DNA of 64,000 nucleotides, from assembly GCF_002734285.1 (NCBI RefSeq), contig NZ_NSEA01000006.1, forward strand, positions 1 to 64,000, given 5' to 3'. This document shows positions 31,453-48,445 of the stretch, piece by piece; the stretch's first letter is position 1; every line of letters begins with the position of its first letter. The position numbers were made by a program, and so were the translations under genes. This DNA is from Fredinandcohnia onubensis. Its GTDB lineage: Bacteria; Bacillota; Bacilli; Bacillales; Bacillaceae_L. The notes beneath the pieces are model-generated. The model made no database searches. It was not told the origin of the DNA and saw only the letters and a program-made list of their open reading frames with translations.

Positions 31453-33531
31453 ATGGCAAGAGAGTTCTCCTTAGAAAAGACTCGTAATATTGGTATCATG
31501 GCCCACATTGATGCTGGTAAAACAACAACTACTGAGCGCATCCTTTATTACACTGGTAAAATCCATAAAATCGGTGAAACACATGAAGGTGCTTCTCAAA
31601 TGGACTGGATGGAGCAAGAACAAGAGCGCGGTATTACGATTACATCTGCAGCAACAACTGCATCTTGGAAGAATCACCGCGTTAACATCATCGACACACC
31701 TGGACACGTAGACTTCACAGTTGAGGTTGAACGTTCACTTCGTGTACTTGATGGTGCAGTAACAGTTCTTGATGCACAGTCAGGCGTAGAGCCACAAACA
31801 GAAACAGTTTGGAGACAGGCTACTACTTATGGTGTTCCACGTATCGTATTCGTAAATAAAATGGACAAGATTGGTGCTGACTTCTTATACTCTGTAAGCA
31901 CATTACACGATCGTCTACAAGCGAATGCACACCCAATTCAATTACCGATTGGTGCAGAAGATCAATTCAGAGGTATTATTGACCTAGTTGAGATGAATGC
32001 AACATTCTATGGTAATGACTTAGGTACTGATATTGAAGTAGGTGAAATTCCTGAGGAATTTCAAGACCAAGCAAATGAATATCGCGAAAAGCTTGTAGAA
32101 GCGGTAGCGGAATTAGATGAAGAATTGATGGAAAGATACCTTGGTGGAGAAGAAATTTCTAACGAGGAATTACGTGCAGCTATTCGTACAGCTACACTAA
32201 AGGTAGAATTCTACCCAGTAACATGTGGTACTGCATTCAAGAACAAAGGTGTTCAAAAAGTACTTGATGCGGTTATCGATTATCTACCTGCTCCAACAGA
32301 TGTTGCATCTATTCAAGGTCACCTGCCAGATACAGGTGAAGAAGTTGAACGTCATTCAGATGACAGTGAGCCGTTCTCAGCTCTTGCGTTTAAAGTAATG
32401 ACTGACCCATATGTTGGTAAATTAACATTCTTCCGTGTATATTCTGGTACATTAAATTCAGGGTCATATGTACAAAACTCAACTAAAGGGAAGCGTGAGC
32501 GTATCGGACGTATCCTTCAAATGCATGCGAATAGCCGTGCGGAAATCTCAACTGTTTATGCAGGGGATATCGCTGCAGCTGTAGGTTTAAAAGATACAAC
32601 AACTGGTGATACATTATGTGATGAGAAAGAATTAGTAATTCTTGAGTCTATGACATTCCCTGAACCAGTTATTCAACTTTCTGTTGAGCCAAAATCAAAA
32701 GCTGACCAAGACAAAATGTCTACAGCTTTACAAAAGCTTCAAGAAGAAGATCCGACATTTAGAGCACATACTGATCAAGAAACAGGTCAAACGATTATTG
32801 CAGGTATGGGTGAGCTACACTTAGACATCCTAGTAGATCGTATGAAGCGTGAGTTCAAAGTAGAAGCTAATGTTGGTGCACCACAAGTTGCGTATCGTGA
32901 AACTTTCCGTCAATCTGCACAGGTTGAAGGTAAATTCGCTCGTCAATCTGGTGGACGCGGACAATTCGGACACGTTTGGATTGAGTTCTCACCAAATGAA
33001 GAAGGAAAAGGTTTTGAATTCGAAAACGCGATTGTTGGTGGGGTAGTTCCTCGTGAATATATTCCTGCTGTACAAGCTGGTTTAGAAGACGCTCTTGATA
33101 GAGGGGTTTTAGCTGGTTATCCATTAGTTGATATCAAAGCTAAACTTTATGATGGTTCATACCATGATGTTGACTCAAGTGAAATGGCGTTTAAAATTGC
33201 CGCATCTATGGCGCTTAAGAACGCTGCATCAAAATGTCAGCCTGTAATTCTTGAACCTGTTATGAGGGTTGAAGTTGTTATTCCTGAAGAATACATGGGA
33301 GACATTATGGGAGGAATCACTTCTCGTCGTGGACGCGTTGAAGGTATGGAAGCACGCGGTAATGCGCAAGTAGTACGTGCGATGGTTCCACTATCTGAAA
33401 TGTTTGGATATGCTACTTCTTTACGTTCTAACACACAAGGTCGTGGGGTATTCACAATGCACTTCGATCATTATGAAGAAGTACCAAAATCAATTTCTGA
33501 AGAAATTATCAAAAAAAATAAAGGTGAATAA
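31453..33531 (+). CDS. fusA: Elongation factor G
   Basis: EF-G is the GTPase that drives translocation. The 692-residue protein has G1 [15 protein letters not shown] (about 17-31), G3 [10 protein letters not shown]4 NKMDK and the C-terminal domains III-V. GGAAGGAG precedes the ATG. It follows rpsG and precedes tuf in the classic str operon. Confidence 0.98.
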   Translation: MAREFSLEKTRNIGIMAHIDAGKTTTTERILYYTGKIHKIGETHEGASQMDWMEQEQERGITITSAATTASWKNHRVNIIDTPGHVDFTVEVERSLRVLDGAVTVLDAQSGVEPQTETVWRQATTYGVPRIVFVNKMDKIGADFLYSVSTLHDRLQANAHPIQLPIGAEDQFRGIIDLVEMNATFYGNDLGTDIEVGEIPEEFQDQANEYREKLVEAVAELDEELMERYLGGEEISNEELRAAIRTATLKVEFYPVTCGTAFKNKGVQKVLDAVIDYLPAPTDVASIQGHLPDTGEEVERHSDDSEPFSALAFKVMTDPYVGKLTFFRVYSGTLNSGSYVQNSTKGKRERIGRILQMHANSRAEISTVYAGDIAAAVGLKDTTTGDTLCDEKELVILESMTFPEPVIQLSVEPKSKADQDKMSTALQKLQEEDPTFRAHTDQETGQTIIAGMGELHLDILVDRMKREFKVEANVGAPQVAYRETFRQSAQVEGKFARQSGGRGQFGHVWIEFSPNEEGKGFEFENAIVGGVVPREYIPAVQAGLEDALDRGVLAGYPLVDIKAKLYDGSYHDVDSSEMAFKIAASMALKNAASKCQPVILEPVMRVEVVIPEEYMGDIMGGITSRRGRVEGMEARGNAQVVRAMVPLSEMFGYATSLRSNTQGRGVFTMHFDHYEEVPKSISEEIIKKNKGE

Positions 33532-33572
33532 TTGATTTTCGCCTTTACATCAAGTATAACTACTTATGTAGG

Positions 33573-33602
33573 CCCTGAAAGTGGGACATACTCACTTTCG
33601 GG
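33573..33602 (+). promoter_or_regulatory. Hairpin in the fusA-tuf spacer
   Basis: CCCTGAAAGTG pairs with CACTTTCGGG across a short loop. No T run follows. It may adjust transcription or mRNA stability between fusA and the more highly expressed tuf. Confidence 0.5.
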
Positions 33603-33650
33603 ATATCATACTTACTATAAAAATAACTAATACTTAAGGAGGCTTTTCAA

Positions 33651-34841
33651 ATGGGAAAAGAGAAATTTGACCGTTCGAAACCACATGCTAATATTGGTAC
33701 AATTGGACACGTTGACCATGGTAAAACAACTTTAACAGCAGCTATCACTTCTGTTCTTGCTAAAAGAAGCGGAAAAGGTACTGCAATGGGCTATGACCAA
33801 ATCGATGGAGCTCCTGAAGAGCGTGAGCGTGGAATCACAATCTCAACTTCGCACGTTGAGTATGAAACTGACAATCGTCACTATGCACACGTTGACTGCC
33901 CAGGACACGCTGACTACGTAAAGAACATGATTACTGGTGCTGCTCAAATGGACGGTGGAATCCTAGTAGTATCTGCTGCTGATGGTCCAATGCCACAAAC
34001 TCGTGAGCACATTCTTCTTTCCCGTCAAGTAGGTGTTCCATACCTAGTAGTATTCATGAACAAATGTGACATGGTTGACGACGAAGAATTATTAGAATTA
34101 GTAGAAATGGAAGTACGTGACCTTCTTTCTGAATATGAATTCCCTGGTGACGACATTCCTGTAATTAAAGGTTCTGCTCTTAAAGCTCTTGAAGGAGAAG
34201 CAGACTGGGAAGAAAAAATTATCGAATTAATGGCGGCTGTTGACGAGTACGTTCCAACACCAACTCGTGACACTGAAAAGCCATTCATGATGCCAGTTGA
34301 GGATGTATTCTCAATCACTGGTCGTGGTACAGTTGCTACAGGTCGTGTTGAGCGTGGACAAGTTAAAGTTGGTGATGTAGTTGAAATCATCGGTTTAACT
34401 GAAGAACCAAAATCAACTACTGTAACAGGTGTTGAAATGTTCCGTAAGCTTCTTGACTATGCTGAAGCTGGTGACAACATCGGTGCACTACTTCGTGGTG
34501 TTGCTCGTGAAGATATCCAACGTGGTCAAGTACTTGCTAAGCCAGGTACAATCAAGCCACACACAAAGTTTAAAGCAGAAGTTTATGTATTATCAAAAGA
34601 AGAAGGTGGACGTCACACTCCATTCTTCTCTAACTATCGTCCTCAGTTCTACTTCCGTACAACTGATGTAACTGGAATTTGTAACCTTCCAGAAGGCGTT
34701 GAAATGGTAATGCCTGGCGACAACATCGAAATGACTGTTGAACTAATCGCTCCAGTAGCTATCGAAGAAGGAACTAAGTTCTCTATTCGTGAAGGTGGAC
34801 GTACAGTAGGCGCTGGCGTTGTTGCTACAATCCAAGAGTAA
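33651..34841 (+). CDS. tuf: Elongation factor Tu
   Basis: EF-Tu delivers aminoacyl-tRNA to the ribosome. The 396-residue protein has [10 protein letters not shown] (about 18-27), [20 protein letters not shown] (about 81-100) and NKCDMVDD (about 136-143), followed by the two beta-barrel domains. AAGGAGG precedes it. It is the last gene of the str operon and has a strong terminator. Confidence 0.98.
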   Translation: MGKEKFDRSKPHANIGTIGHVDHGKTTLTAAITSVLAKRSGKGTAMGYDQIDGAPEERERGITISTSHVEYETDNRHYAHVDCPGHADYVKNMITGAAQMDGGILVVSAADGPMPQTREHILLSRQVGVPYLVVFMNKCDMVDDEELLELVEMEVRDLLSEYEFPGDDIPVIKGSALKALEGEADWEEKIIELMAAVDEYVPTPTRDTEKPFMMPVEDVFSITGRGTVATGRVERGQVKVGDVVEIIGLTEEPKSTTVTGVEMFRKLLDYAEAGDNIGALLRGVAREDIQRGQVLAKPGTIKPHTKFKAEVYVLSKEEGGRHTPFFSNYRPQFYFRTTDVTGICNLPEGVEMVMPGDNIEMTVELIAPVAIEEGTKFSIREGGRTVGAGVVATIQE

Positions 34842-34858
34842 TATTTCCAATATGTTTA

Positions 34859-34891
34859 AAAAACGGGCGGCTAATACCGCCTGTTTTTTTA
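34859..34891 (+). terminator. Terminator after tuf
   Basis: AAACGGGCGG pairs with CCGCCTGTTT (one wobble pair) around CTAATA, then a run of seven T residues. Confidence 0.95.
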
Positions 34892-34975
34892 TGAGATATT
34901 TTCTATATATAATAGAAGGAAGATCAAACTATATTAGTTTCCAAAATCTAACGTAAAAATATATTAGGACTTTTG

Positions 34976-35004
34976 TTGAAATGTATACTGATGGTGTGTA
35001 TAAT
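34976..35004 (+). promoter_or_regulatory. Upstream promoter of the S10 operon (P1)
   Basis: TTGAAA (34976-34981) and a perfect TATAAT (34999-35004) are 17 bp apart. Confidence 0.75.
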
Positions 35005-35044
35005 TGAAAAAGTGCGAAAGACATGCATAAAACGAAGAATTATG

Positions 35045-35073
35045 TTGCATTTCGTATTTTGTTTCTGTATAAT
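35045..35073 (+). promoter_or_regulatory. Downstream promoter of the S10 operon (P2)
   Basis: TTGCAT (35045-35050) and a perfect TATAAT (35068-35073) are 17 bp apart, 69 bp after the first promoter. Confidence 0.8.
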
Positions 35074-35084
35074 AGACAATGTTG

Positions 35085-35515
<431 letters not shown>

Positions 35516-35559
35516 TTTTAAAATGAAATAAATTGTAAATATATTAGGAGGTGTGACTA

Positions 35560-36189
35560 ATGACCAAAGGAATCTTAGGAAGAAAAATTGGTATGACTCA
35601 AGTATTCGTAGGTAACGGTGAGCTTATCCCTGTAACTGTTATCGAAGCTGCTCCGAACGTAGTACTTCAAAAGAAATCAGTTGAGACTGATGGATATGAA
35701 GCTGTTCAAATAGGTTTTGATGATAAGAGAGAAAAGCTTTCAAATAAACCTGAAAAGGGTCATGCTGCAAAAGCAAACACTGCACCTAAGCGCTTCGTAC
35801 GTGAATTACGTGGAGTTAACTTAGATGAGTTTGAAGTTGGTCAGGAAGTCAAAGTTGATATCTTCGCAGAGGGAGATATTGTAGATGTAACAGGAATTTC
35901 AAAAGGTAAAGGATTCCAAGGTGCAATCAAGCGCCACGGACAATCTCGCGGACCTATGAGTCACGGTTCACGTTATCACCGTCGTCCTGGTTCAATGGGA
36001 CCTGTAGCTCCAAACCGTGTATTCAAAAACAAACTACTACCTGGTCGTATGGGTGGAGAACGTATCACAGTACAAAACTTAGAGATTGTGAAAGTAGATA
36101 CAGAGCGTAATCTTCTTCTAGTAAAAGGTAATGTACCTGGTGCGAGAAAATCTGTTATTACAGTAAAAAGTGCTGTAAAAGTAAAATAA
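35560..36189 (+). CDS. rplC: 50S ribosomal protein L3
   Basis: L3 initiates 50S assembly and reaches towards the peptidyl transferase centre. The 209-residue protein begins [16 protein letters not shown] and has the tip loop around [14 protein letters not shown] (about 132-145). AGGAGGTG precedes the start. Confidence 0.98.
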   Translation: MTKGILGRKIGMTQVFVGNGELIPVTVIEAAPNVVLQKKSVETDGYEAVQIGFDDKREKLSNKPEKGHAAKANTAPKRFVRELRGVNLDEFEVGQEVKVDIFAEGDIVDVTGISKGKGFQGAIKRHGQSRGPMSHGSRYHRRPGSMGPVAPNRVFKNKLLPGRMGGERITVQNLEIVKVDTERNLLLVKGNVPGARKSVITVKSAVKVK

Positions 36190-36214
36190 TTTACTAGGAA
36201 AGGAGGACATTTGA

Positions 36215-36838
36215 ATGCCTAAAGTATCATTGTATAACCAATCTGGTTCAGCTGTAGGAGAAATCGAACTAAACGATTCTATATTCGGTGTTGAACCAAA
36301 TAAACAAGTATTATTCGATGCAGTAATCATGCAAAGAGCTTCCTTACGTCAAGGAACTCACAAAACTAAAATCCGTTCTGAAGTAGCTGGCGGAGGACGT
36401 AAACCATGGCGTCAAAAGGGTACTGGTCGTGCTCGTCAAGGTTCTATTCGTTCACCACAATGGCGTGGCGGTGGAACAGTATTTGGTCCAACTCCAAGAA
36501 GCTATAGCTACAAATTACCTAAAAAAGTACGCCGTTTAGCAATCAAATCAGCATTATCTACTAAGGTATTAGAGGAAAACATTCTAGTATTAGACAATCT
36601 AGTATTAGAAACTCCTAAAACTAAAGAAATGGTTGCGGTACTGAAAGGATTAAACGTTGATCGTAAGGCGTTAATCGTAACTGCAGATGCAAATGAAGCA
36701 GTAGAACTTTCAGCACGTAATATTCCTGGTGTAACAGTTGTTGTTGCAAATGGAGTAAATGTTCTTGATGTTCTTAACCATGATAAGCTTGTGATTACTA
36801 AAGCTGCGGTGGAAAAAGTAGAGGAGGTGCTCGCATAA
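36215..36838 (+). CDS. rplD: 50S ribosomal protein L4
   Basis: L4 lines the peptide exit tunnel. The 207-residue protein has the tunnel loop [20 protein letters not shown] (about 63-82), the site of macrolide resistance changes, here unchanged. AAAGGAGG precedes it. Its last base is shared with the start of rplW. Confidence 0.98.
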   Translation: MPKVSLYNQSGSAVGEIELNDSIFGVEPNKQVLFDAVIMQRASLRQGTHKTKIRSEVAGGGRKPWRQKGTGRARQGSIRSPQWRGGGTVFGPTPRSYSYKLPKKVRRLAIKSALSTKVLEENILVLDNLVLETPKTKEMVAVLKGLNVDRKALIVTADANEAVELSARNIPGVTVVVANGVNVLDVLNHDKLVITKAAVEKVEEVLA

Positions 36839-37125
36839 TGAAAGATCCTCGTGATATTATTAAGAGCCCTGTTATTACTGAACGTTCATCAGACCTTATG
36901 GCTGAAAAGAAATACACATTTGATGTTGACGTGAAAGCTAATAAAACCGAAGTAAAAGATGCTATTGAGCAAATTTTCGGTGTGACAGTTGAAAAAGTAA
37001 ACATCATGAACTACAAAGGTAAGTTCAAGCGTGTAGGACGTTACAGTGGATATACAAATCGTCGCAGAAAAGCAATCGTTAAGTTAACTGCAGATAGCAA
37101 AGAAATCGAATTCTTTGAAGTTTAA
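36838..37125 (+). CDS. rplW: 50S ribosomal protein L23
   Basis: L23 surrounds the exit tunnel and docks trigger factor and SRP. The 95-residue protein has [20 protein letters not shown] and the RRKAIVKL segment. It begins inside the rplD stop codon (TAATG), so translation is coupled. Confidence 0.98.
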   Translation: MKDPRDIIKSPVITERSSDLMAEKKYTFDVDVKANKTEVKDAIEQIFGVTVEKVNIMNYKGKFKRVGRYSGYTNRRRKAIVKLTADSKEIEFFEV

Positions 37126-37133
37126 TTTTATAG

Positions 37134-37982
<849 letters not shown>

Positions 37983-38039
37983 CGGGATTGTGCTACGGTT
38001 CATCGGAACCGTAGGTCAATCACGAAGGGAGGTTCACTT

Positions 38040-38318
38040 ATGGGACGCAGTTTGAAAAAAGGACCTTTTGTAGATGACCACTTAATGAAAAAGGTTGAAA
38101 ATCAAAATGGATCTGAGAAGAAACAAGTTATTAAAACTTGGTCACGTCGTTCTACGATTTTCCCTCAATTCATCGGTCATACAATTGCGGTATATGATGG
38201 TCGTAAACATGTACCTGTCTATGTTACTGAAGATATGGTAGGTCATAAACTTGGTGAATTCGCACCAAGCCGTACTTATAAAGGCCACGCAAATGATGAT
38301 AAGAAAACAAGACGCTAA
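38040..38318 (+). CDS. rpsS: 30S ribosomal protein S19
   Basis: S19 forms the head of the 30S with S13 and contacts A-site tRNA. The 92-residue protein has [18 protein letters not shown] and [21 protein letters not shown] precedes it. A 57-bp gap with a small hairpin (ACGGTTC and GAACCGT) lies upstream. Confidence 0.98.
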   Translation: MGRSLKKGPFVDDHLMKKVENQNGSEKKQVIKTWSRRSTIFPQFIGHTIAVYDGRKHVPVYVTEDMVGHKLGEFAPSRTYKGHANDDKKTRR

Positions 38319-38335
38319 TGAGAGGAGGATTATCT

Positions 38336-38677
38336 ATGCAAGCTAAAGCTGTTGCGAGAACAGTTCGTATTGCTCCTCGTAAAGTTCGTTTAGTAGCAGA
38401 TTTAATTCGAGGCAAGCAAGTAGGTGAAGCAATCGCGATCCTACGACACACACCAAAGGCTGCTTCTCCTGTTGTAGAAAAGGTATTAAATTCTGCGATT
38501 GCGAATGCAGAGCATAACTACGAAATGGACGCTAATAACCTAGTTATTACTGAAGCATATGTAAATGAAGGTCCAACATTAAAAAGATTCCGTCCAAGAG
38601 CTATGGGACGTGCAAGTCAGATCAATAAGCGCACTAGCCACATTACAATCGTGGTATCAGAAAAGAAGGAGGGATAA
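38336..38677 (+). CDS. rplV: 50S ribosomal protein L22
   Basis: L22 lines the exit tunnel beside L4. The 113-residue protein begins [20 protein letters not shown] and ends with the tunnel hairpin and [18 protein letters not shown] 38336 is chosen because GAGGAGG precedes it; an ATG at 38318 overlapping the rpsS stop is in frame but unlikely. Confidence 0.97.
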   Translation: MQAKAVARTVRIAPRKVRLVADLIRGKQVGEAIAILRHTPKAASPVVEKVLNSAIANAEHNYEMDANNLVITEAYVNEGPTLKRFRPRAMGRASQINKRTSHITIVVSEKKEG

Positions 38678-38680
38678 GTA

Positions 38681-39960
<1,280 letters not shown>

Positions 39961-39988
39961 TCGATAACCAGGAAGGAGGTCTACGATA

Positions 39989-40252
39989 GTGAGTGAACGT
40001 AACCAACGTAAAGTCTACACTGGACGTGTTGTATCCGACAAAATGGATAAAACAGTCACTGTTCTAGTAGAAACCTATAAGAAACATTCTCTTTACGGTA
40101 AACGCGTAAAGTATTCTAAAAAATTCAAAGCACATGATGAAAACAATGTTGCAAAAATCGGCGACGTCGTTAGAATTATGGAGACTCGCCCATTATCTGC
40201 TACAAAACGCTTCCGTCTTGTTGAAGTAGTAGAAAAAGCAGTTATTATCTAA
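39989..40252 (+). CDS. rpsQ: 30S ribosomal protein S17
   Basis: S17 is a primary 16S-binding protein. The 87-residue OB-fold protein has [20 protein letters not shown] (about 9-28) and [19 protein letters not shown] start after AAGGAGG. Confidence 0.97.
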   Translation: MSERNQRKVYTGRVVSDKMDKTVTVLVETYKKHSLYGKRVKYSKKFKAHDENNVAKIGDVVRIMETRPLSATKRFRLVEVVEKAVII

Positions 40253-40299
40253 ATATATATTGTTCGGATCAATCAATAATCCGAAGGGAGGTTTCATGA

Positions 40300-40668
<369 letters not shown>

Positions 40669-40705
40669 TTCGAAATCGATTAGCCTTTAAGGAGGTGCGA
40701 AATAG

Positions 40706-41017
40706 ATGCATGTAAAAAAGGGTGACAAGGTACAGGTTATTTCAGGTAAAGATAAGGGTAAACAAGGTGTGATCCTTGAAAGCTTTCCAAAGAAAGACCG
40801 TGTTCTTGTAGAAGGCGTTAATATCGTAAAGAAACACTCAAAACCGTCTCAAGTGAATCCACAAGGTGGAATCATTAGCCAAGAGGCACCTATTCATGTA
40901 TCAAATGTAATGCCATTAGATCCTAAATCTGGTACTCCAACACGTGTTGGTTACAAAGAAGTTGATGGCAAAAAGGTACGTGTAGCAAAAAAATCTGGTG
41001 AAGTTTTAGATAAATAG
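40706..41017 (+). CDS. rplX: 50S ribosomal protein L24
   Basis: L24 initiates 50S assembly. The 103-residue protein has an N-terminal KOW motif ([20 protein letters not shown], about 5-24) and [24 protein letters not shown] precedes it. Confidence 0.98.
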   Translation: MHVKKGDKVQVISGKDKGKQGVILESFPKKDRVLVEGVNIVKKHSKPSQVNPQGGIISQEAPIHVSNVMPLDPKSGTPTRVGYKEVDGKKVRVAKKSGEVLDK

Positions 41018-41041
41018 TAAACAAAGAAAGGAGGTACTTAC

Positions 41042-42209
<1,168 letters not shown>

Positions 42210-42237
42210 TAGCTTGAAAAGAATGGAGGTGTAGTAC

Positions 42238-42774
42238 ATGTCACGTATTGGTAAAAAACCAATCGAAATACCATCAGGTGTTACTGTAACTTTCAACGGT
42301 AATACTGTTACTGTTAAGGGACCAAAGGGCGAGTTAACTCGTGCTTTCCATCCTGATATGCAAATCAATGTTGAAGAGAACGTAATTAACGTTACTCGTC
42401 CAACTGATAATAAAGAACACCGTGCTCTTCACGGCACAACTCGTAGTCTTCTAGGAAACATGGTTGAAGGTGTATCCAAAGGGTTTGAAAGAGGTTTAGA
42501 GCTAATCGGGGTCGGATACCGTGCTCAAAAATCTGGTAACAAACTTGTCCTAAACGTTGGATATTCTCATCCAGTAGAAATCGTTCCTGAGACTGGCGTA
42601 GAAATCGATGTACCTTCTAACACAAAGATCGTTATTAAAGGTATCGACAAAGAACGCGTTGGAGCGTTAGCTGCTAATATTCGTGGTGTACGTCCGCCTG
42701 AGCCTTATAAAGGAAAAGGTATTCGCTACGAAGGTGAATTTGTTCGTCGTAAGGAAGGTAAAACTGCGAAGTAA
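42238..42774 (+). CDS. rplF: 50S ribosomal protein L6
   Basis: L6 lies near the sarcin-ricin loop at the factor-binding site. The 178-residue protein has a duplicated fold, starts [15 protein letters not shown] and has the C-terminal signature [16 protein letters not shown] (about 152-167). GGAGGTG precedes it. Confidence 0.98.
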   Translation: MSRIGKKPIEIPSGVTVTFNGNTVTVKGPKGELTRAFHPDMQINVEENVINVTRPTDNKEHRALHGTTRSLLGNMVEGVSKGFERGLELIGVGYRAQKSGNKLVLNVGYSHPVEIVPETGVEIDVPSNTKIVIKGIDKERVGALAANIRGVRPPEPYKGKGIRYEGEFVRRKEGKTAK

Positions 42775-42806
42775 GCCTTTTTAGGTAAAAGAAAGGAGAG
42801 ACGTAA

Positions 42807-43169
42807 ATGATTACGAAACAGGATAAAAATGCAGTTCGTAGAAAAAGACATGCTCGTGTTCGTTCTCGTGTTTCAGGAACTGCTACTCGTCCTCGCTTAA
42901 ATGTGTTCCGTTCAAATAAACACATTTACGCTCAATTAATCGATGATGTGAACTCAGTAACAATCGCTAGTGCTTCTACATTAGATAAAGAACTTTCTGT
43001 TGAAGGTGCTGGAAACGTAGATGCTGCTACAAAGGTTGGCGAACTAGTTGCTAAACGTGGAATTGAAAAAGGAATCAAAGAGGTTGTATTCGACCGCGGT
43101 GGTTACCTATATCACGGACGTGTTAAAGCACTAGCAGAAGCTGCTCGTGAAGCTGGATTACAATTTTAA
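42807..43169 (+). CDS. rplR: 50S ribosomal protein L18
   Basis: L18 binds 5S rRNA with L5. The 120-residue protein has a basic N-terminal tail ([20 protein letters not shown]) and the C-terminal [29 protein letters not shown] precedes the ATG. Confidence 0.98.
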   Translation: MITKQDKNAVRRKRHARVRSRVSGTATRPRLNVFRSNKHIYAQLIDDVNSVTIASASTLDKELSVEGAGNVDAATKVGELVAKRGIEKGIKEVVFDRGGYLYHGRVKALAEAAREAGLQF

Positions 43170-43191
43170 TAAAAAAGGAGGGACATTATAG

Positions 43192-43692
43192 ATGCGTCGC
43201 ATTGATCCAAATAAATTAGAACTTGAAGAACGCGTAGTTACCGTTAACCGTGTAGCTAAGGTTGTTAAAGGTGGTCGTCGTTTCCGCTTTGCAGCACTAG
43301 TTGTTGTCGGTGATAAGAACGGACATGTTGGTTTTGGAACTGGTAAAGCTCAAGAAGTTCCAGATGCAATTCGTAAAGCAATTGAAGATGCTAAAAAGAA
43401 TCTTGTTTCTGTACCAATGGTCGGAACAACAATTCCTCACCAAGTAATTGGTCAATTTGGAGCAGGTGAAGTACTATTAAAACCTGCATCTGAAGGTACT
43501 GGAGTTATCGCTGGTGGACCAGTTCGTGCGGTATTAGAACTTGCTGGTGTTGGTGATATCCTTTCTAAGTCATTAGGAACAAATACTCCTGTAAATATGA
43601 TTCGTGCTACAATAGAAGGATTAACTCAATTAAAGCGTGCTGAAGAAGTAGCTAAGTTACGTGGTAAATCAGTAGAAGAACTGTTAGGATAG
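43192..43692 (+). CDS. rpsE: 30S ribosomal protein S5
   Basis: S5 lies at the mRNA entry and affects accuracy. The 166-residue protein has the double-strand RNA-binding-like N-terminal domain with [18 protein letters not shown] (about 24-41) and the [17 protein letters not shown] segment. AAGGAGGG precedes it. Confidence 0.98.
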   Translation: MRRIDPNKLELEERVVTVNRVAKVVKGGRRFRFAALVVVGDKNGHVGFGTGKAQEVPDAIRKAIEDAKKNLVSVPMVGTTIPHQVIGQFGAGEVLLKPASEGTGVIAGGPVRAVLELAGVGDILSKSLGTNTPVNMIRATIEGLTQLKRAEEVAKLRGKSVEELLG

Positions 43693-43704
43693 GAGGGAAA
43701 ACAC

Positions 43705-43887
43705 ATGTCAAAGAAATTAGAAATCACCCTCACTCGCAGTGTCATTGGACGTCCTGAAGACCAACGTGTAACTGTTCGTACTCTTGGATTGAAAAAATTA
43801 CATCAGACTGTTGTTCATGATGATAATGCTGCGATTCGCGGTATGATTAATAAAGTTGCTCACCTAGTTACGGTTAAAGAACAATAA
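43705..43887 (+). CDS. rpmD: 50S ribosomal protein L30
   Basis: L30 is a small 50S protein. The 60-residue chain has [20 protein letters not shown] and [10 protein letters not shown], typical of bacterial L30. GGAGGG precedes it, 12 bp after rpsE. Confidence 0.98.
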   Translation: MSKKLEITLTRSVIGRPEDQRVTVRTLGLKKLHQTVVHDDNAAIRGMINKVAHLVTVKEQ

Positions 43888-43920
43888 TCGAATTTTTTTC
43901 TGAAATAAGGAGGTGCCCAA

Positions 43921-44361
43921 ATGAAACTTCATGAATTACAACCGGCTGAAGGTTCTCGTAAAACACGTAATCGTGTAGGACGTGGAACTGGTTCAGGTAA
44001 TGGTAAAACATCTGGTAAAGGTCATAAAGGTCAAAAAGCGCGTTCAGGTGGCGGTGTTCGTCCTGGATTTGAAGGTGGTCAAACACCTCTATTCCAACGC
44101 TTACCAAAACGTGGTTTTACAAACATCAATCGCAAAGACTTTGCAATTGTTAACCTTGAAACATTAAATCGTTTCGAAGACGGAACAGAAGTTACACCTG
44201 AACTTTTAATTGAAACTGGCGTTGTAAGTAAACTTAATGCTGGTGTTAAGATCCTTGGAAAAGGTACTCTTGACAAAAAGCTAACAGTTAGAGCTCACAA
44301 ATTCTCCTCTACTGCTCAACAAGCTATTGAAGCTGCTGGCGGAAAAACTGAGGTGATTTAA
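43921..44361 (+). CDS. rplO: 50S ribosomal protein L15
   Basis: L15 is a late 50S assembly protein. The 146-residue chain has the glycine-rich [20 protein letters not shown] (about 17-36) and [27 protein letters not shown] precedes the ATG. The stop overlaps the secY start (TAATG). Confidence 0.98.
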   Translation: MKLHELQPAEGSRKTRNRVGRGTGSGNGKTSGKGHKGQKARSGGGVRPGFEGGQTPLFQRLPKRGFTNINRKDFAIVNLETLNRFEDGTEVTPELLIETGVVSKLNAGVKILGKGTLDKKLTVRAHKFSSTAQQAIEAAGGKTEVI

Positions 44362-45653
44362 TGTTTCAAACAATCTCCAATTTTATGCGCGTTGGTGATA
44401 TAAGAAACAAGATTATATTCACCTTACTAATGTTAGTAGTATTTCGAATCGGCACCTTTATTCCAGTACCAAATGTAAATGCCGATGTTTTAAAAGCGAC
44501 TGACAGTAATACAGCGTTTGGCCTTTTAAATACATTTGGTGGTGGAGCACTGTTTAACTTCTCAATCCTTGCAATGGGGATCATGCCTTACATTACTGCT
44601 TCAATTATTATTCAATTGTTGCAAATGGACGTTGTTCCTAAATTTACGGAATGGTCCAAGCAAGGAGAAGTTGGACGTCGTAAATTGGCTCAATTTACTC
44701 GTTATGGCACTATCGTGCTTGGCTTTATCCAAGCATTAGGTATGTCATATGGTTTTAACAATATGTCAAACGGGATGTTAATTGAAAATCCAAACATTGG
44801 TACTTACCTGCTTATTGCTGTAGTTCTAACCGCCGGAACAGCATTTTTAATGTGGTTAGGTGAACAGATTACAGCTAAAGGTGTTGGTAACGGAATTTCA
44901 ATTATTATCTTTGCTGGTATTGTTGCCGCAATTCCTACGGCTGTAAATCAATACTATGTACAACAATTTGAAGATGCTGGAGACCAATTATTCTTACGGA
45001 TCATCACTGTTGTATTATTGTTAATTGCCGTTATAGCTGTTGTTGTAGGTGTAATATTTGTACAACAAGCTTTACGAAAAATTCCAATCCAATATGCAAA
45101 GCGATTAGCTGCTAATAGCCCGGTTGGAGGACACTCTACTCATTTACCGTTAAAAGTAAATGCGGCTGGTGTTATTCCTGTAATCTTTGCAGTTTCCTTC
45201 ATTATTACGCCACCAACGATTGCTTCGTTCTTTGGTCCTAATGCGGTAACTGAATGGATTCAAAAATATTTTGATTATACTCAGCCTGTTGGGATGATCA
45301 TATATATCGCACTAATCATTGCGTTCACATATTTCTATACTTTTGTTCAAGTTAATCCTGAACAAATGGCAGATAATTTGAAAAAGCAAGGCGGCTATAT
45401 TCCAGGGATTCGCCCAGGAAGAAATACGCAAGAGTATGTAACGAAAATTCTGTATCGATTAACATTTGTTGGTTCTATTTTCTTAGCAGCTATTTCTGTT
45501 CTTCCTGTATTCTTTATAAAATTTGCGAATTTACCGGAGTCTTTACAAATTGGTGGAACGAGCTTGCTCATCGTTATCGGTGTTGCACTTGAGACAATGA
45601 AGCAACTTGAAAGTCAACTTGTAAAACGCCATTATAAAGGATTTATCAAATAA
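44361..45653 (+). CDS. secY: Preprotein translocase subunit SecY
   Basis: SecY forms the protein-conducting channel with SecE (17993) and SecG. The 430-residue protein has ten membrane spans; typical motifs are [20 protein letters not shown] in the plug and TM2 region (about 59-78) and LWLGEQIT-like [18 protein letters not shown] (about 164-181). It is coupled to rplO by a one-base overlap. Confidence 0.98.
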   Translation: MFQTISNFMRVGDIRNKIIFTLLMLVVFRIGTFIPVPNVNADVLKATDSNTAFGLLNTFGGGALFNFSILAMGIMPYITASIIIQLLQMDVVPKFTEWSKQGEVGRRKLAQFTRYGTIVLGFIQALGMSYGFNNMSNGMLIENPNIGTYLLIAVVLTAGTAFLMWLGEQITAKGVGNGISIIIFAGIVAAIPTAVNQYYVQQFEDAGDQLFLRIITVVLLLIAVIAVVVGVIFVQQALRKIPIQYAKRLAANSPVGGHSTHLPLKVNAAGVIPVIFAVSFIITPPTIASFFGPNAVTEWIQKYFDYTQPVGMIIYIALIIAFTYFYTFVQVNPEQMADNLKKQGGYIPGIRPGRNTQEYVTKILYRLTFVGSIFLAAISVLPVFFIKFANLPESLQIGGTSLLIVIGVALETMKQLESQLVKRHYKGFIK

Positions 45654-45686
45654 GGTACTGGGAATACAATTTCCCAGCACCTCTAA

Positions 45687-46364
<678 letters not shown>

Positions 46365-47111
46365 ATGATTATTTGCAAGTCACCAAGAGAGATCGAAATT
46401 ATGCGCGAGGCTGGAAAGATCGTTGCATTGACACACCAAGAATTACAACAATATATTACTCCAGGGATTTCTACGAAAGAACTGGATACAATTGCTGAAA
46501 AGTTTATTCGTGGATTTGATGCAATTCCTTCTTTTAAAGGGTATAATGGTTTTCGCGGTAGTATCTGTACCTCTGTTAATGAAGAGTTGGTTCATGGTTT
46601 GCCAGGTGATCGCGTGTTACAAGATGGAGATATTATTAGTATTGATATCGGAGCGCAATACAACGGCTATCATGGTGATTCAGCTTGGACATATCCAGTA
46701 GGTACGATTCATGACGAAAATCAAAAACTTCTTAATGTAACAGAAGAATCCCTTTATCGAGGATTAGAGGAAGCAAAACCTGGTGTGCGTCTTTCAAATA
46801 TTTCTCATGCAATCCAAGTTTATGTCGAAGCGAACAATTTCTCGGTCGTACGAGAATATGTTGGTCACGGTGTGGGCAAAGAATTACATGAGGAGCCGCA
46901 AATTCCACATTATGGTCCGCCTAATAAGGGACCACGTTTAAAACCAGGAATGGTACTTGCCGTTGAACCGATGGTAAATGCAGGTAGTCGATACGTGAAG
47001 ACGTTAGCAGATAACTGGACTGTTGTAACAGTCGATGGCAAAACGTGTGCGCATTTTGAACATACGATTGCTATTACAGAAACAGGGTATGAGATCTTAA
47101 CAAAATTGTAA
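46365..47111 (+). CDS. map: Methionine aminopeptidase type I
   Basis: Map removes the initiator methionine. The 248-residue protein has the pita-bread fold with metal ligands visible in [16 protein letters not shown] (two aspartates), [12 protein letters not shown] (histidine), AVEPMV and [10 protein letters not shown] (glutamates). It starts directly after adk, with GGGGG of the adk end as ribosome binding site. This is the essential copy of the operon; no N-terminal zinc domain is present. Confidence 0.97.
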   Translation: MIICKSPREIEIMREAGKIVALTHQELQQYITPGISTKELDTIAEKFIRGFDAIPSFKGYNGFRGSICTSVNEELVHGLPGDRVLQDGDIISIDIGAQYNGYHGDSAWTYPVGTIHDENQKLLNVTEESLYRGLEEAKPGVRLSNISHAIQVYVEANNFSVVREYVGHGVGKELHEEPQIPHYGPPNKGPRLKPGMVLAVEPMVNAGSRYVKTLADNWTVVTVDGKTCAHFEHTIAITETGYEILTKL

Positions 47112-47132
47112 GGCACAAACCCTATTCATTAG

Positions 47133-47278
47133 AATAACATTCATCTAATTTTTGATTACGTATCTCCGGAAGTTCAGAGCAGTATTAAGGAAACTGGTCG
47201 ATGGCAAACGTAAAGCAATGTTAGTGTGTATCGAAGTTTGTCAATGAGCAAGTTACTGATTTGAAGAAGGGAGAACAT
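47133..47278 (+). pseudogene. Decayed KOW-domain gene (YbzG-like) between map and infA
   Basis: In B. subtilis a small KOW-domain gene lies between map and infA. Here only C-terminal coding traces remain: the frame at 47154 reads DYVSPEVQSSIKETGR, then the reading shifts near 47201 and continues in another frame as [19 protein letters not shown] after an in-frame TAG at 47222. The N-terminal half is missing, because the map stop lies only about 20 bp upstream of the first matching codon. The match rests on my memory of the family pattern SPEV..SI.ETGR and SKF.NE. Confidence 0.72.
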
Positions 47279-47282
47279 TCCA

Positions 47283-47501
47283 ATGGCGAAAGACGATGTA
47301 ATTGAAGTTGAAGGTACTGTTGCTGAAACATTACCTAATGCAATGTTTAAAGTTGAATTAGAGAATGGTCATACTGTTTTGGCCCATGTTTCTGGTAAAA
47401 TTCGCATGCACTTTATTCGTATTTTACCCGGAGACAAGGTAACGGTTGAATTATCACCTTATGACTTGACTCGCGGTAGGATTACGTACCGTTTTAAATA
47501 A
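47283..47501 (+). CDS. infA: Translation initiation factor IF-1
   Basis: IF-1 blocks the A site during initiation. The 72-residue OB-fold protein has [20 protein letters not shown] and [27 protein letters not shown] precedes the ATG. Confidence 0.98.
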   Translation: MAKDDVIEVEGTVAETLPNAMFKVELENGHTVLAHVSGKIRMHFIRILPGDKVTVELSPYDLTRGRITYRFK

Positions 47502-47530
47502 ATGCGCTCCGAACTATCAAGGAGGTTTGA

Positions 47531-47647
<117 letters not shown>

Positions 47648-47670
47648 ATAATAAGGAGGTGTACGTCTAA

Positions 47671-48036
<366 letters not shown>

Positions 48037-48055
48037 TAAGGGAGGTAATGGATAA

Positions 48056-48445
<390 letters not shown>

